From Rubellimicrobium mesophilum DSM 19309 (GTDB lineage: Bacteria > Pseudomonadota > Alphaproteobacteria > Rhodobacterales > Rhodobacteraceae): a stretch of DNA of 53,581 nt. Position 1 is the first letter of the stretch. Every line of letters starts with the position of its first letter. A program made the position numbers and the translations under genes. Below the pieces are notes generated by a model, which ran no database searches, was not told where the DNA came from, and was given only the letters and a program-made list of their open reading frames with translations. Below, one piece after another: positions 45,805-53,581 of this stretch. The stretch spans positions 1-53,581 of the forward strand of contig NZ_KK088570.1 in NCBI RefSeq assembly GCF_000600335.2, read 5' to 3'.

Positions 45805-47684
45805 ATGACCCTCGACACTCCTTTCCAGGGTGCCGCCCTCTCCCAATCTGTTGATCAAGTCGCGACACTGGCCCGTCCACAAAGTTGGGGCCCGGTTATG
45901 CAGAAGGATGGGCGCGTGCGCTTCCATCTCTGGGCTCCGGGCCAGATGCGGCTGCTTCTGGGGATCGAGGGCAGGGCGGACCCGCTGGCGATGCAGGCTC
46001 TTGCAGACGGCTGGCACGAGGTCCTGACGGAGGCAGCCCCCGGCACCCTCTACCGCTTCAGACTTGAGGATGGGACGCGCGTTCCCGATCCGGCCTCGCG
46101 TCACCAACCGAAGGGTGTCCACGGCCCGAGCGAGGTCGTCGATCCCGGCCGCTACTCCTGGGGGGAGTGCCGACTGGCGCGGCCGGCCCTGGGAGGAAGC
46201 GGTCCTCTACGAGCTGCATGTCGGTACCTTCACCCCGGAGGGTACGTTCCGCGCCGTCGTCGAGCGCTTGGACCACCTCGTGGACCTGGGCGTCACCGCC
46301 ATCCAGCTGATGCCGGTGGCGGACTTCGCCGGAACCCGCAACTGGGGCTACGATGGGGTCCTGCTCTACGCGCCGGCGGCGGCCTACGGCCGTCCGGACG
46401 ACCTCAAGGCGCTCGTGGACGCGGCGCACGCCAGGGGCGTGATGGTCTTCCTCGACGTGGTCTACAACCACTTCGGCCCGGACGGGAACTACATCAGCGC
46501 CTACGCCCCCGACTTCTTCACCTCACGCCACAAGACTCCTTGGGGGCGACGCGATCAACTACGACGGGGCACAGAGTCGCCCTGTGCGCGATTTCATGAT
46601 CGACAACGCGCTCTACTGGCTGGAAGAGTTCCACTTCGACGGCCTCAGGCTTGATGCCGTCCACGCCATCGTGGACGACAGTCCGGAGCATCTCCTTGAT
46701 GAGTTGGCCCGGCGCGTGCGCGGGACGGTCGGGCGAGAGCGCCACATCCACCTCATCCTCGAGAACGAGGAGAACGAGGCGCACCGGCTGGAGCGGACGG
46801 AGGATGGCCGTCCCCGCACCTACACGGCGCAATGGAACGACGATGCTCATCACGTGCTGCACGTGGCGGCCACTGGGGAGGCTGCCGGCTATTACGGAGA
46901 CTATACGGGCGACACAGAGAGGCTCGCGCGCGCCTTGGCCGAGGGCTTCGCCTTCCAGGGCGAGATGATGCCCTACCGGGGGGGAGCCGCGGGGCGAGCC
47001 CAGCGCTCATCTGCCGCTCTCGGCCTTCGTGGCCTTCGTGCAGAACCACGACCAGGTCGGCAACCGCGCCTTCGGAGACCGGATCGACCGTCTGGCGCCG
47101 TCCGAAGCCGTGCGCGCCCTCGCCGCAGTCTGCCTTCTCCTGCCCCAGATCCCCATGCTCTTCATGGGGAGGAGTGGGCCGCCTCCCAGCCCTTCCCCTT
47201 CTTCTGCGACTTTCACGACGAGCTGGGCCAGGCCGTGCGCGAGGGCCGGCGCGGCGAGTTCGCGAGGTTCCCCGAGCTTCAGGACGAGGAAGCGCGGTCG
47301 CGGATCCCTGATCCCATCGCAGAGGAGACGTTCCGATCCGCCAAGCTCGACTGGACAGCCCTCTCGCGCGAGCCGCACGCGGCACGCCTCGGGCACTATC
47401 AACGCTTGCTGGCGACGCGTCGCCAGCAAATCGTCCCTCGGCTCGGCGACACTCTCCACCAGTCCGGCACATGGGAAATGCTCGGGGAAGGCGCGGTTCG
47501 CGTGGTCTGGCCGCTCGGCGACGGAGGAAAGCTCGCTCTCGTGGCCAACCTGTCGGCAAGGATCATCGAGCGGGTCGACCTGGGCGAGGGCCGGGTCATC
47601 TGGACCGAGGGGGACGTCGACCGGGAGAGGGGGACCCTCGGGCCCTGGTCGGTCGTCTGGACCATCGTCACCGGCGAGCCGTAA
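45805..47684 (+). pseudogene. treZ: Malto-oligosyltrehalose trehalohydrolase (copy 1), four frameshifts
   Basis: TreZ (GH13) cleaves trehalose from maltooligosyl-trehalose. ATG 45805 follows CGGAGG. Pieces in order: [37 protein letters not shown]; then [57 protein letters not shown]; then [14 protein letters not shown] (nucleophile Asp), LILENEENEAHRL (acid/base Glu); FVQNHDQVGNRAFGDRI (transition-state Asp); EEWAASQPFPFFCDFHDEL to the end. Breaks sit in G runs at 46160-46165, 46542-46546, 46978-46984 (one G too many each) and 47166-47169 (one too few). Corrected, it is a normal ~625-residue enzyme. Convergent with otsB. Confidence 0.8.
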
Positions 47685-47729
47685 GCGTCAGGGCGGGTGG
47701 CCGGACGGGTCAGGCATGGCCCGGAAAGC

Positions 47730-48473
47730 TCAACCCAAGGACCACGCCGCCGAGGCCTCGCGTTCGAGCCAGGAGCGGACGCTTCTGGGATCCGGCGCGC
47801 GCAGGAAGGCCACGGTCTCGCCGGCTCCGACCTTGATCGCCACGCCGCCGAGCGCCAGGGCGGCGCTCATCGCGTCCTCGTCCGTGGCGTCGTCCCCCAT
47901 CATCACCGGGCGGCGCCCCGCAAAGGGCGGAGCGCCCATCAGCCGCCGAAGCGCCGTGCCCTTGTGCGCGCCTTCGGGCTTCACCTCCACCACCATCTTG
48001 CCCGCCTGGGCCACATGGCCCGGCACTGCCCGCGCCGCGGCCTCGGCGGCAGCGACGCAGGCGGGACCTTCCCCCGGCGCGGCGCGGTAATGGACCGCCA
48101 CCATCGGGCCCTTGACCTCCAGCCGCACGCCTGGGCGCCTCGCCACATTGGCGAGCGCCGCAAGCACGGCTTCGGGCACGCGGGCGGCCGAGGGCGGCGG
48201 CTCCATGCCCGGCGGCAGGACCTCGAGGCCGTGGCCACCCAGGCGCCAGACCTCGGCTGGGGTGCGCCGGGCCAGGTCGCGCAGGTCACGGCCCGAGAGG
48301 ATGGCGAGCGCTCCTCCGAGGCGGCGTCCCAGCCGCTCTAGATCCCGGCAGGTCGGTTCGGGCAGCCATATTGCGTCCGGGTCTGGACCGATCTCCGCGA
48401 GGGTGCCGTCGAAGTCGAGGAAGAGGGCATCGCCGGGACCAAGCCGGAAGCCCTCAAGGTCGCCGAGGGTCAT
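47730..48473 (-). CDS. otsB: Trehalose-6-phosphate phosphatase
   Basis: HAD-superfamily enzyme that removes phosphate from trehalose-6-phosphate. The frame is open far upstream, but ATG 48473 has GGAGGCAAGGA and overlaps the otsA stop by 4 bases (ATGA), so I start there: 247 residues. HAD motif 1 ALFLDFDGTLAEIGPDPD (nucleophile D-F-D-G-T), motif 2 LAILSGRDLRDL, GHGLEVLPPGMEP of the cap, motif 3 KPEGAHKGTALRRL (Lys) and motif 4 MMGDDATDEDAM. Cytoplasmic; translation is coupled to otsA. Confidence 0.92.
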   Translation of the reverse strand: MTLGDLEGFRLGPGDALFLDFDGTLAEIGPDPDAIWLPEPTCRDLERLGRRLGGALAILSGRDLRDLARRTPAEVWRLGGHGLEVLPPGMEPPPSAARVPEAVLAALANVARRPGVRLEVKGPMVAVHYRAAPGEGPACVAAAEAAARAVPGHVAQAGKMVVEVKPEGAHKGTALRRLMGAPPFAGRRPVMMGDDATDEDAMSAALALGGVAIKVGAGETVAFLRAPDPRSVRSWLEREASAAWSLG

Positions 48474-49852
48474 TCCTTGCCTCCGACTGTTCTCTCGAGA
48501 GCGCCCAGAAAGCTCCGGCGCCAGGCCGCGATGTCGTTGGTCCGCACCTCGGCATCCAGGGCACGCCAGCGTTCCACCCGCTCGTCCCGCGACATCTCCA
48601 GCGCCCGCCTGATCGCGTCCGCGACGCCGCCTATGTCGTGGGGGTTCACGAGCAGGGCGGTGGGCATTCGTTCGGCAGCACCGGCAAACTCCGACAGGAC
48701 CAGCACGCCGGGATCCTCCGGGTCCTGCGCGGCGACGTATTCTTTGGCGACGAGGTTCATGCCGTCGTGGAGCGGCGTGACGAGCCCTACGCGGGCCAGA
48801 CGGTAGAGCCCCGCCAGCACCTCCCGCGAGTAGCCGCGGGCGAGGTAGCGGACCGGCGAGTAGTCGAGATCTGAGTAGTCGCCGTTCACCCGGCCGGTGA
48901 GGCGGTCGAGTTCCTCCCGCAGGTCGCGATAGGCGCCGACGGTCTCGCGCGAAGGAGGTGCGATCTGCAGAAGGTTCACCCGGCCTCGCAGGTCCTCGTA
49001 GTCGTCGAGGAGGCGCCCGAAGGCTTTGAGCCGCTGCGGCAAGCCCTTGGAGTAATCCATCCGGTCCGCGCCGATCACCAGGGCGCGATCGCCGATGAAG
49101 CGCTGGACACGTTCCACGGCCCTGCGAGCCTCGTCGGCCTCGGTAAAGGAGCGGAACTCCTGGGCATCGATGCCGATGGGGAAGGCTTCGGCCCGGATGG
49201 TCCGGCCGAAGGCGCGGAGGTGCCCATCGGGCAGCGCCTCGGCCCCGTTCTGCTCGACCATGTAGCGGCAGAAGTTGCGGACGTCGCGCTGCGTCTGGAA
49301 GCCCAGGAGGTCGAACTCGGCCAGCCCGCGCGCGATCCTCTGGTGCTGGGGCAGCGCCGAGAAGACCTCGGAGGGCGGGAAGGGGATGTGGAGAAAGAAG
49401 CCCAGCGGGCCTTGCCAGCCGTTGTTGCGCAGTTCCTGGCCCAGCAGGAGGAAGTGGTAGTCGTGGACCCAGACGAGATCCTCGCGGCGGAGGAGTTGGT
49501 GGAGTAACCGGCCGAACCGCCGGTTGACGCCCGCATAGGCGTCCCAGTCGGCGTCGTCGAACCGCGCCAGGTCGATGCGGTAGTGGAACACCGGCCAGAG
49601 CGCCCGGTTGGCGTAGCCCAGGTAGTAACCCTCGTGCTCGGCTTCCGTGAGGTCGGCCAAGGCGAACTCGACGTTGTCCTCGGTGACGACGCGGACCCCG
49701 CGCGTCTCGCGCTCGGCCGTCTCGCCCGACCAGCCGAACCACAGGCCACCACCACGCTCGGCCAGGGCGTCCCAGAGGGCGACAGCCAGGCCGCCCGCAC
49801 GCTCCTCGCCCGGGGTGGCGGTCCTGTTCGAGGCCACAACAAGACGGCTCAT
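48470..49852 (-). CDS. otsA: Trehalose-6-phosphate synthase
   Basis: GT20 enzyme: UDP-glucose + glucose-6-phosphate to trehalose-6-phosphate. ATG 49852 has AAGGAG 10 bases upstream; 460 residues. MSRLVVASNRTATPG with GGLAVAL (phosphate-binding loop, where the usual N-R is kept), ALWPVFHYR, VWVHDYHFLLLG, FLHIPFPPSEVFSALP, FPIGIDAQEF, IGADRMDYSKGLPQRLKAF (Arg/Lys for UDP), and LVTPLHDGMNLVAKEYVA (D-G-M-N-L-V-x-x-E) are all in place. First gene of otsAB. I found no sigma-EcfG motif in the 337 bases upstream, unlike most neighbours. Confidence 0.93.
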   Translation of the reverse strand: MSRLVVASNRTATPGEERAGGLAVALWDALAERGGGLWFGWSGETAERETRGVRVVTEDNVEFALADLTEAEHEGYYLGYANRALWPVFHYRIDLARFDDADWDAYAGVNRRFGRLLHQLLRREDLVWVHDYHFLLLGQELRNNGWQGPLGFFLHIPFPPSEVFSALPQHQRIARGLAEFDLLGFQTQRDVRNFCRYMVEQNGAEALPDGHLRAFGRTIRAEAFPIGIDAQEFRSFTEADEARRAVERVQRFIGDRALVIGADRMDYSKGLPQRLKAFGRLLDDYEDLRGRVNLLQIAPPSRETVGAYRDLREELDRLTGRVNGDYSDLDYSPVRYLARGYSREVLAGLYRLARVGLVTPLHDGMNLVAKEYVAAQDPEDPGVLVLSEFAGAAERMPTALLVNPHDIGGVADAIRRALEMSRDERVERWRALDAEVRTNDIAAWRRSFLGALERTVGGKE

Positions 49853-50189
49853 CGGAGGCTCCTTCGAAAGGGACAGGGCGATGTGGAGGTTTGTAGGACG
49901 GACTCGGCGCCTAACGGCGTCCAAGTAGGCGTTCGCTCCGGCCGGCCCAGCAGGTCGGGACCGAATGTGTCGATACCAGTATTGTGCGCCGCACCGACGA
50001 GGTCCGAATCTTGTTGTTGTACTTCGTCCCCATCCGCATAGGACCCAAGATGGCCGAGAACACCATCAGGTCCACGTGGAGATAGCTAACTGTTCCTTAA
50101 GGTCTCCACAGGTCCTGGCCACCAGCAGATGCCTAACGGCGGATGCCTCTTCTCGGAGCGCCTCAATGCTGGGCCACAGAAGCCCGAGG
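49853..50189. other. Intergenic region upstream of otsA
   Basis: Contains the otsA promoter but no sigma-EcfG element with proper spacing: AACG/GTTCG at 49921-49939 has only 14 bases between, and GTTCC near 50091 lacks a -10. No gene is seen. Confidence 0.3.
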
Positions 50190-52091
50190 TCAGGGCCGTT
50201 TTGCGGAGGAGGGCGCGAGGAGCACGGCCGCATGGCCGGGCAGGAACAGCGTCAAGTTTTTCTCAATGACAGGGGGTGTCCCCAGGCCGCCATAGTCGGG
50301 ATGCTCGCTCGACCAGAGAACAGTCCACGGCCCCTTCGCCGTTGGTGCGACGAGCGGCTCGGCCAGGCTCCGAAGCCGCAGGTCGGGTCCCAGGTTCACC
50401 AGAAGCAGCCGGTCGTCCCCGCCGCCCGGCCCCTCCGATCCGAAGAACCGCAGGAGGAACGCCTCCGGCCCGATCACGGCGCCCTCGGTCACGGTTCCCT
50501 CACGTGGCCGGATCGCCGGATCCTCGCGCCGCAGCCGCAGGAGGTCGCGGTGCAGTGCCTCGACCTGTCGCTCCCGCTCGGTCGCGGGCGGGCGCAGCTT
50601 GCAGGCGCGGAACACGGTTTCGTCGGCCGGGTCGGGCAGGCGGTCGCGCATCTCGGGCGAGGCCAGGCCCTTGAACTGGCCCATGGACTCGATCCGTCCC
50701 TGCCGGACTTCCTCGCGCAGAGCAGGACTCGAGTCGAGGAAGTAGGTGAAGGGCCGTTCGCTCCCCGTCTCTTGCCCCTGGAACAGCATGGGCGTCGTGG
50801 GCGCAAGGCACAGGAGCGCGGTCATCGCGCGGAAGCGCCCGGGGCTCGTGCGCTGATGCAGCCGCAGCCCTGGGCCGGTGTTGGCGATCTGGTCGTGGTT
50901 CTCGAGGTAGGCCACGAAGCGGTGCGATCCGAGGTCCAGCCCCGGCGTGCCCCGCCCCGTGTCGTGCCACGAATAGCCCTGCCCCTGGAACAAATAGCCC
51001 CGGCGGAAGGCCGAGATCAGTTCCTGCGGCCCACCCGAGTAGTCGCTCATGTAGGCGCCCCCGCGCCCCGTGAGCGCCACAAAGGCCGAGTGGTGGATGT
51101 CGTCCGCCCAGACCGCATCCATGCCATGCCCGCCCCGGTCGAGCGGGCGGACGAGGCGCGTGTCCTGCGGCTCGTTCTCGCCCACGATCAGAATGGGCTT
51201 GGCGCCCGCGGCCGCGCGGGCGGTGCGCGTGATCTCGGCCAGAATGTGTGTCGGAGACTCGTCGGTGATGTTTTGTGTGGCGTCCACGCGGAAACCGTCC
51301 ACGTGGTACTCCTCGATCCAGTGAGCCACGTTGGCGAGAACAAAGGCCCGCACCGCCTCGGACCCTGGGCCGTCGAAGTTGAGCTCCGCCCCCCAGTCGG
51401 TCATGTGCCGCTCCGACACGAAGGCCTTGCCGAAGGCGGGAATGTGGTTCCCCTCGGTGCCGAGGTGGTTGAACACCACGTCGAGGATCACCCCCAGCCC
51501 GAGTGCGTGCGCCGCGTCGACGAAGCGCCGCATGTCGTCCGGCGTCCCGTAGAGCCGTGTCGGCGCGAAGGGGCACACCCCGTCGTAGCCCCAGCCGAAG
51601 CGTCCAGAGAAGTCGGCCACCGGCATGATCTCGACAGCCGTGATCCCCAGCTCGCGCAGGCGAGGCAACTCGCGGGCCGCCGCGGCCCAGGTGCCCTCCT
51701 CGGTAAAGGTGCCGATGTGCATCTCGTAGAAGGCTTGTCCGGGAAGGGTGAGCCCCGCCCATCCCTCATCGGTCCAGGCGAACTCCCCGGGGTCTACGAC
51801 CTGCGACCAGCCGTCCGGGCCGTCGGGCTGGAAGCGCGAGGCCGGGTCGGGGCGGATAGTTTTGTCGCCGCTCAGGCGGAAGCGGTAGAGCGAGTCGACC
51901 TCCAGCCCGGGCACGAACAGGGCGAAGAAGCCCCCGTCCTCCGCCTCCATCGGGCGGTCAGGCCCGTCCGGCGTCACCAGCGTGACCTCCTTGTGATCGG
52001 GCGCCCAGACGCGGAAATGGACGCCCGAGGCCAGGGGCTCGGCCCCCACCGGATGCCGCCGTTCGGTCCGCTCGGGTGATCCGGGTCGCAT
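50190..52091 (-). CDS. treZ: Malto-oligosyltrehalose trehalohydrolase-like GH13 enzyme (copy 2)
   Basis: 633 residues from ATG 52091, intact. N-terminal beta domain: SGVHFRVWAPDHKEVTLVT, RPDPASRFQPDGPDGWSQVV. TIM barrel: YEMHIGTFTEEGTWAAAARE, VEIMPVADFSGRFGWGYDGV, VILDVVFNHLGTEGNHIPAF. Catalytic residues: DGFRVDATQNITD (Asp), ILIVGENEPQDTRLV (Glu), VAYLENHDQIANTG (Asp). End: LLLVNLGPDLRLRSL. TreZ is best; a branching-enzyme-like specificity cannot be excluded since it is divergent from copy 1 (for example E-N-E-P-Q instead of E-N-E-E-N). No treY is in the window. A sigma-EcfG promoter lies 36 bases upstream of the start. Confidence 0.82.
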   Translation of the reverse strand: MRPGSPERTERRHPVGAEPLASGVHFRVWAPDHKEVTLVTPDGPDRPMEAEDGGFFALFVPGLEVDSLYRFRLSGDKTIRPDPASRFQPDGPDGWSQVVDPGEFAWTDEGWAGLTLPGQAFYEMHIGTFTEEGTWAAAARELPRLRELGITAVEIMPVADFSGRFGWGYDGVCPFAPTRLYGTPDDMRRFVDAAHALGLGVILDVVFNHLGTEGNHIPAFGKAFVSERHMTDWGAELNFDGPGSEAVRAFVLANVAHWIEEYHVDGFRVDATQNITDESPTHILAEITRTARAAAGAKPILIVGENEPQDTRLVRPLDRGGHGMDAVWADDIHHSAFVALTGRGGAYMSDYSGGPQELISAFRRGYLFQGQGYSWHDTGRGTPGLDLGSHRFVAYLENHDQIANTGPGLRLHQRTSPGRFRAMTALLCLAPTTPMLFQGQETGSERPFTYFLDSSPALREEVRQGRIESMGQFKGLASPEMRDRLPDPADETVFRACKLRPPATERERQVEALHRDLLRLRREDPAIRPREGTVTEGAVIGPEAFLLRFFGSEGPGGGDDRLLLVNLGPDLRLRSLAEPLVAPTAKGPWTVLWSSEHPDYGGLGTPPVIEKNLTLFLPGHAAVLLAPSSAKRP

Positions 52092-52126
52092 GTTCTGGTC
52101 CGCTCCGCTTGCCCTTGAGCGGGGAA

Positions 52127-52151
52127 AACTCGGCGACCCCTTCGCTGTTCC
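52127..52151 (-). promoter_or_regulatory. Sigma-EcfG-type promoter for the second treZ gene
   Basis: Minus-strand GGAAC (52151-52147), 16 bases, AGTT (52130-52127); start codon 35 bases further at 52091. Confidence 0.7.
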
Positions 52152-52190
52152 TTGGCACATGGAGGCGGGCCGGGGACCTCGACGTCCCGG

Positions 52191-52215
52191 GGAACAACCC
52201 GTCCGCCGGCCCGTT
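52191..52215 (+). promoter_or_regulatory. Sigma-EcfG-type promoter for the YghA-like SDR gene
   Basis: GGAAC (52191-52195), 16 bases, CGTT (52212-52215); start codon 36 bases further at 52252. Exact consensus; forms a divergent pair with the treZ promoter 40 bases to the left. Confidence 0.82.
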
Positions 52216-52251
52216 CGACAGTCCATTCCCCCAAGGCCGCCGGAGGCTCCC

Positions 52252-53109
52252 ATGAAGGACTATCCCACTCCCCCGTTCCCCGAGCAGCAGCAGCCCATGC
52301 CGGGGCGGACCGACCAGATGCAGCCGCGCCCGGACCATGGCGAGGAGAGCTATCGCGGCTCGGGCAAGCTCCAAGGCCTCAAGGCGGTCATCACCGGCGC
52401 CGACAGCGGCATCGGGCGCGCCGTGGCGCTGGCGTTTGCGCGCGAGGGGGCGGACGTGCTGATCTCCTACCTCGACGAGCACGAGGAGGCCGAGGAGACG
52501 CGCCGGCTCGTGGAGGAGGCGGGCCGCAAGGCCGTGGTCCTGCCCGGCGACATCCAGCACGCCGCGCATTGCCGCGCCATCATCGACCGCGCGGTCTCCG
52601 AGCTCGGCGGCATCGACATCCTCGTCAACAACGCCGCCCACCAGCAGACCTTCCAGGACATCTCCGAGATCCCGGAGGAGGAATGGGAGCTCACATTCCG
52701 CGTGAACATCCACGCGATGTTCTACTTGGCCAAAGCCGCCGTGCCGCACATGAAACCGGGCTCCTCGATCATCAACACGACCTCGATCAACGCCGACAAG
52801 CCGAGCCCCGAGCTCCTCGCCTACGCCACCACCAAGGGGGCGATCCACAACTTCACGGCCGGTCTCGCCCAGCTCTTGGCCGAGAAGGGCATCCGCGTGA
52901 ACTGCGTAGCACCGGGGCCGGTCTGGACGCCGCTTATCCCGTCCACCATGCCACCCGAGAAGGTGAGGACCTTCGGCCAGCAGTCGCCCATGAAGCGGCC
53001 GGGCCAGCCCGCCGAACTCGCCACCGCCTACGTCATGCTGGCCGACCCGCTGTCGAGCTACACCTCGGGCGCCACCATCGCCGTCAACGGCGGCACGCCG
53101 ATGCTGTAG
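52252..53109 (+). CDS. YghA-like SDR family oxidoreductase, 285 aa
   Basis: ATG 52252 has GGAGG 6 bases upstream. The N-terminal extension (DYPTPPFPEQQQPMPG, QPRPDHGEESYRGSGKL) is typical of YghA/general-stress SDRs. Rossmann motif AVITGADSGIGRAVALAF, DILVNNAAHQQ (N-N-A), SSIINTTSINADKPSPELL (Ser) and YATTKGAIHNF (Y-x-x-x-K) are complete; VNCVAPGPVWTPLIPSTM and SGATIAVNGGTPML close it. Likely NADP-dependent aldehyde/ketone reductase, cytoplasmic. Homologues in other bacteria are general stress proteins, which fits the sigma-EcfG promoter. Confidence 0.88.
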   Translation: MKDYPTPPFPEQQQPMPGRTDQMQPRPDHGEESYRGSGKLQGLKAVITGADSGIGRAVALAFAREGADVLISYLDEHEEAEETRRLVEEAGRKAVVLPGDIQHAAHCRAIIDRAVSELGGIDILVNNAAHQQTFQDISEIPEEEWELTFRVNIHAMFYLAKAAVPHMKPGSSIINTTSINADKPSPELLAYATTKGAIHNFTAGLAQLLAEKGIRVNCVAPGPVWTPLIPSTMPPEKVRTFGQQSPMKRPGQPAELATAYVMLADPLSSYTSGATIAVNGGTPML

Positions 53110-53236
53110 TTCAGCGGGCTGTCTGACTGGGCAGCACGGTCCGGGCTCGTTATTCAGCGACTCCGATGAGGGGCCAAATATCAGTTAGACCTCACGAAGA
53201 TTCCTAAGATTCGTCGAAACTCGCTGCTCGAAGCTT

Positions 53237-53293
53237 AAAGGTTGCTCGCGCGTCCCAACTGCAACCAGTGACCAAAGCGGGCCCCCGCAACCA
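53237..53293 (+). repeat. 57-bp repeat, copy 2 (tRNA-fMet-like 3' end)
   Basis: Same sequence and orientation as 12007-12063, with four differences in the seven bases 53247-53253. Sequences flanking the two copies on either side are unrelated. A strong hairpin follows 65 bases downstream. Confidence 0.7.
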
Positions 53294-53358
53294 AACTCGA
53301 GCGAACTGACGAGAGACGGCGAAAGCCGCGCCTCGCTGGTTCGCGGAACAGACAATCC

Positions 53359-53391
53359 GAAGCCCCCGTTGCCGCAAGGCACGGGGGCTTC
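53359..53391. terminator. Strong hairpin after repeat copy 2
   Basis: GAAGCCCCCG and CGGGGGCTTC (10 bp) plus an inner TGCC/GGCA (one T bulge) closed by GCAA. No T-run on the plus side. It may end a plus-strand transcript containing the repeat and/or the minus-strand gene that ends at 53530. Confidence 0.55.
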
Positions 53392-53529
53392 GTGCTGTCG
53401 GGCCCGGCCAAGCCCGCCCTCACCGGTCGAGGATCCGGCGCGCGCCGCCGGCCGGCCCGACCCGCAGCTCCGGCGACGGCACCACGCGTCCCCCCGGCCT
53501 GGACTGGCCGCGGCCGCCCCCGGAGCCGC

Positions 53530-53581
53530 TCAGGCCGTGGCGAGCCGTGAGTAGAGGCCGCCTCTCGCCGCCAGTTCGGCG
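53530..53581 (-). CDS. C-terminal end of a probable ABC exporter (rest outside window)
   Basis: On the minus strand the last 16 codons read AELAARGGLYSRLATA then TGA at 53532-53530. A-E-L-x-A-x-G-G-L-Y-x-R-L is the usual end of ABC-transporter permease-ATPase fusions, just after the H-loop (G-x-H-x-E-L). Too short to be certain. Confidence 0.42.
   Translation of the reverse strand, partial: AELAARGGLYSRLATA

Noticed and set aside
47730..49742. 670-codon open frame on the minus strand
   Set aside because: Only its last 247 codons are otsB; the rest is the wrong frame of otsA, Arg/Pro-rich and without motifs. OtsB starts at 48473 with its own ribosome site and overlaps the otsA stop.
49921..49939. 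Sigma-EcfG promoter for otsA
   Set aside because: AACG and GTTCG are only 14 bases apart and the -35 has a mismatch; spacing in all accepted sites is 16-17.
49965..52079. 704-codon open frame on the plus strand
   Set aside because: Antisense shadow of the intact second treZ gene; His/Arg/Val-rich and no start signal.

Overview
This window looks like chromosomal DNA from a high-GC alphaproteobacterium, probably Rhodobacterales or Methylobacterium/Microvirga-like; I cannot fix the genus. The reasoning is: very GC-rich genes, a two-cysteine OhrR, a sensor kinase of the HWE/HisKA_2 class, and above all eleven copies of the sigma-EcfG promoter motif (GGAAC-N16/17-NGTT). That motif belongs to the general stress response (GSR) of Alphaproteobacteria. 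No rRNA, complete tRNA, CRISPR array or integrase is visible.

Layout. (1) About 1-12 kb is an accessory stretch: the C-terminal part of a McrC-like DUF2357 nuclease, a CxxC protein of unknown function, a protein with a degenerate resolvase fold, a PD-(D/E)XK nuclease-family protein, a PcfJ-like protein and several orphans. An AT-rich spot near 10.1 kb carries four copies of an AACTAG-type word. (2) About 12-25 kb is mixed housekeeping and remnant DNA: a frameshifted HU gene, a truncated moaA, a GNAT acetyltransferase, a membrane-protein gene with an internal amber codon, a roadblock-domain protein, a rhodanese, a divergent ohr-like/ohrR pair around a palindrome, and an MscS channel. (3) 23.2-29.1 kb is a signalling block: an RsbQ-like alpha/beta hydrolase paired with a PAS histidine kinase-receiver, then kinase, receiver, receiver-HisKA_2 kinase and receiver genes, ended by a truncated second rsbQ copy. 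(4) 29.2-53.1 kb is a stress-protection cluster: two SDRs, two YciE-type DUF892 proteins, a cupin, a double cold-shock-domain protein, DUF1622, DUF202 and DUF533 proteins, a 1082-residue hybrid kinase with a response regulator and a CBS protein, an ion permease, an IS630 element, a glucan phosphorylase, a DUF72 protein, otsA-otsB and two treZ genes.

How it fits together. Eleven sigma-EcfG-type promoters precede genes in block 4 and I found none in intergenic DNA of the left 30 kb. Three intergenic regions carry a promoter for each of two divergent genes, and in two of these the element is a palindrome serving both. The cluster would turn GSR activation into osmoprotection (trehalose from UDP-glucose by OtsAB and from glucan ends by TreZ, with glycogen turnover by GlgP), iron/redox protection and membrane functions. 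Block 3 has kinase classes that commonly feed such responses. The anti-sigma and response-regulator core (PhyR, NepR, EcfG) is not in the window.

Quality warning. About a dozen otherwise normal genes are broken by single-base indels, nearly all in G, C or A runs and in both directions. This is better explained by homopolymer errors in the sequence than by gene decay. A 57-bp repeat whose end resembles the 3' end of tRNA-fMet occurs at 12.0 kb and again, in the same orientation, at 53.2 kb.
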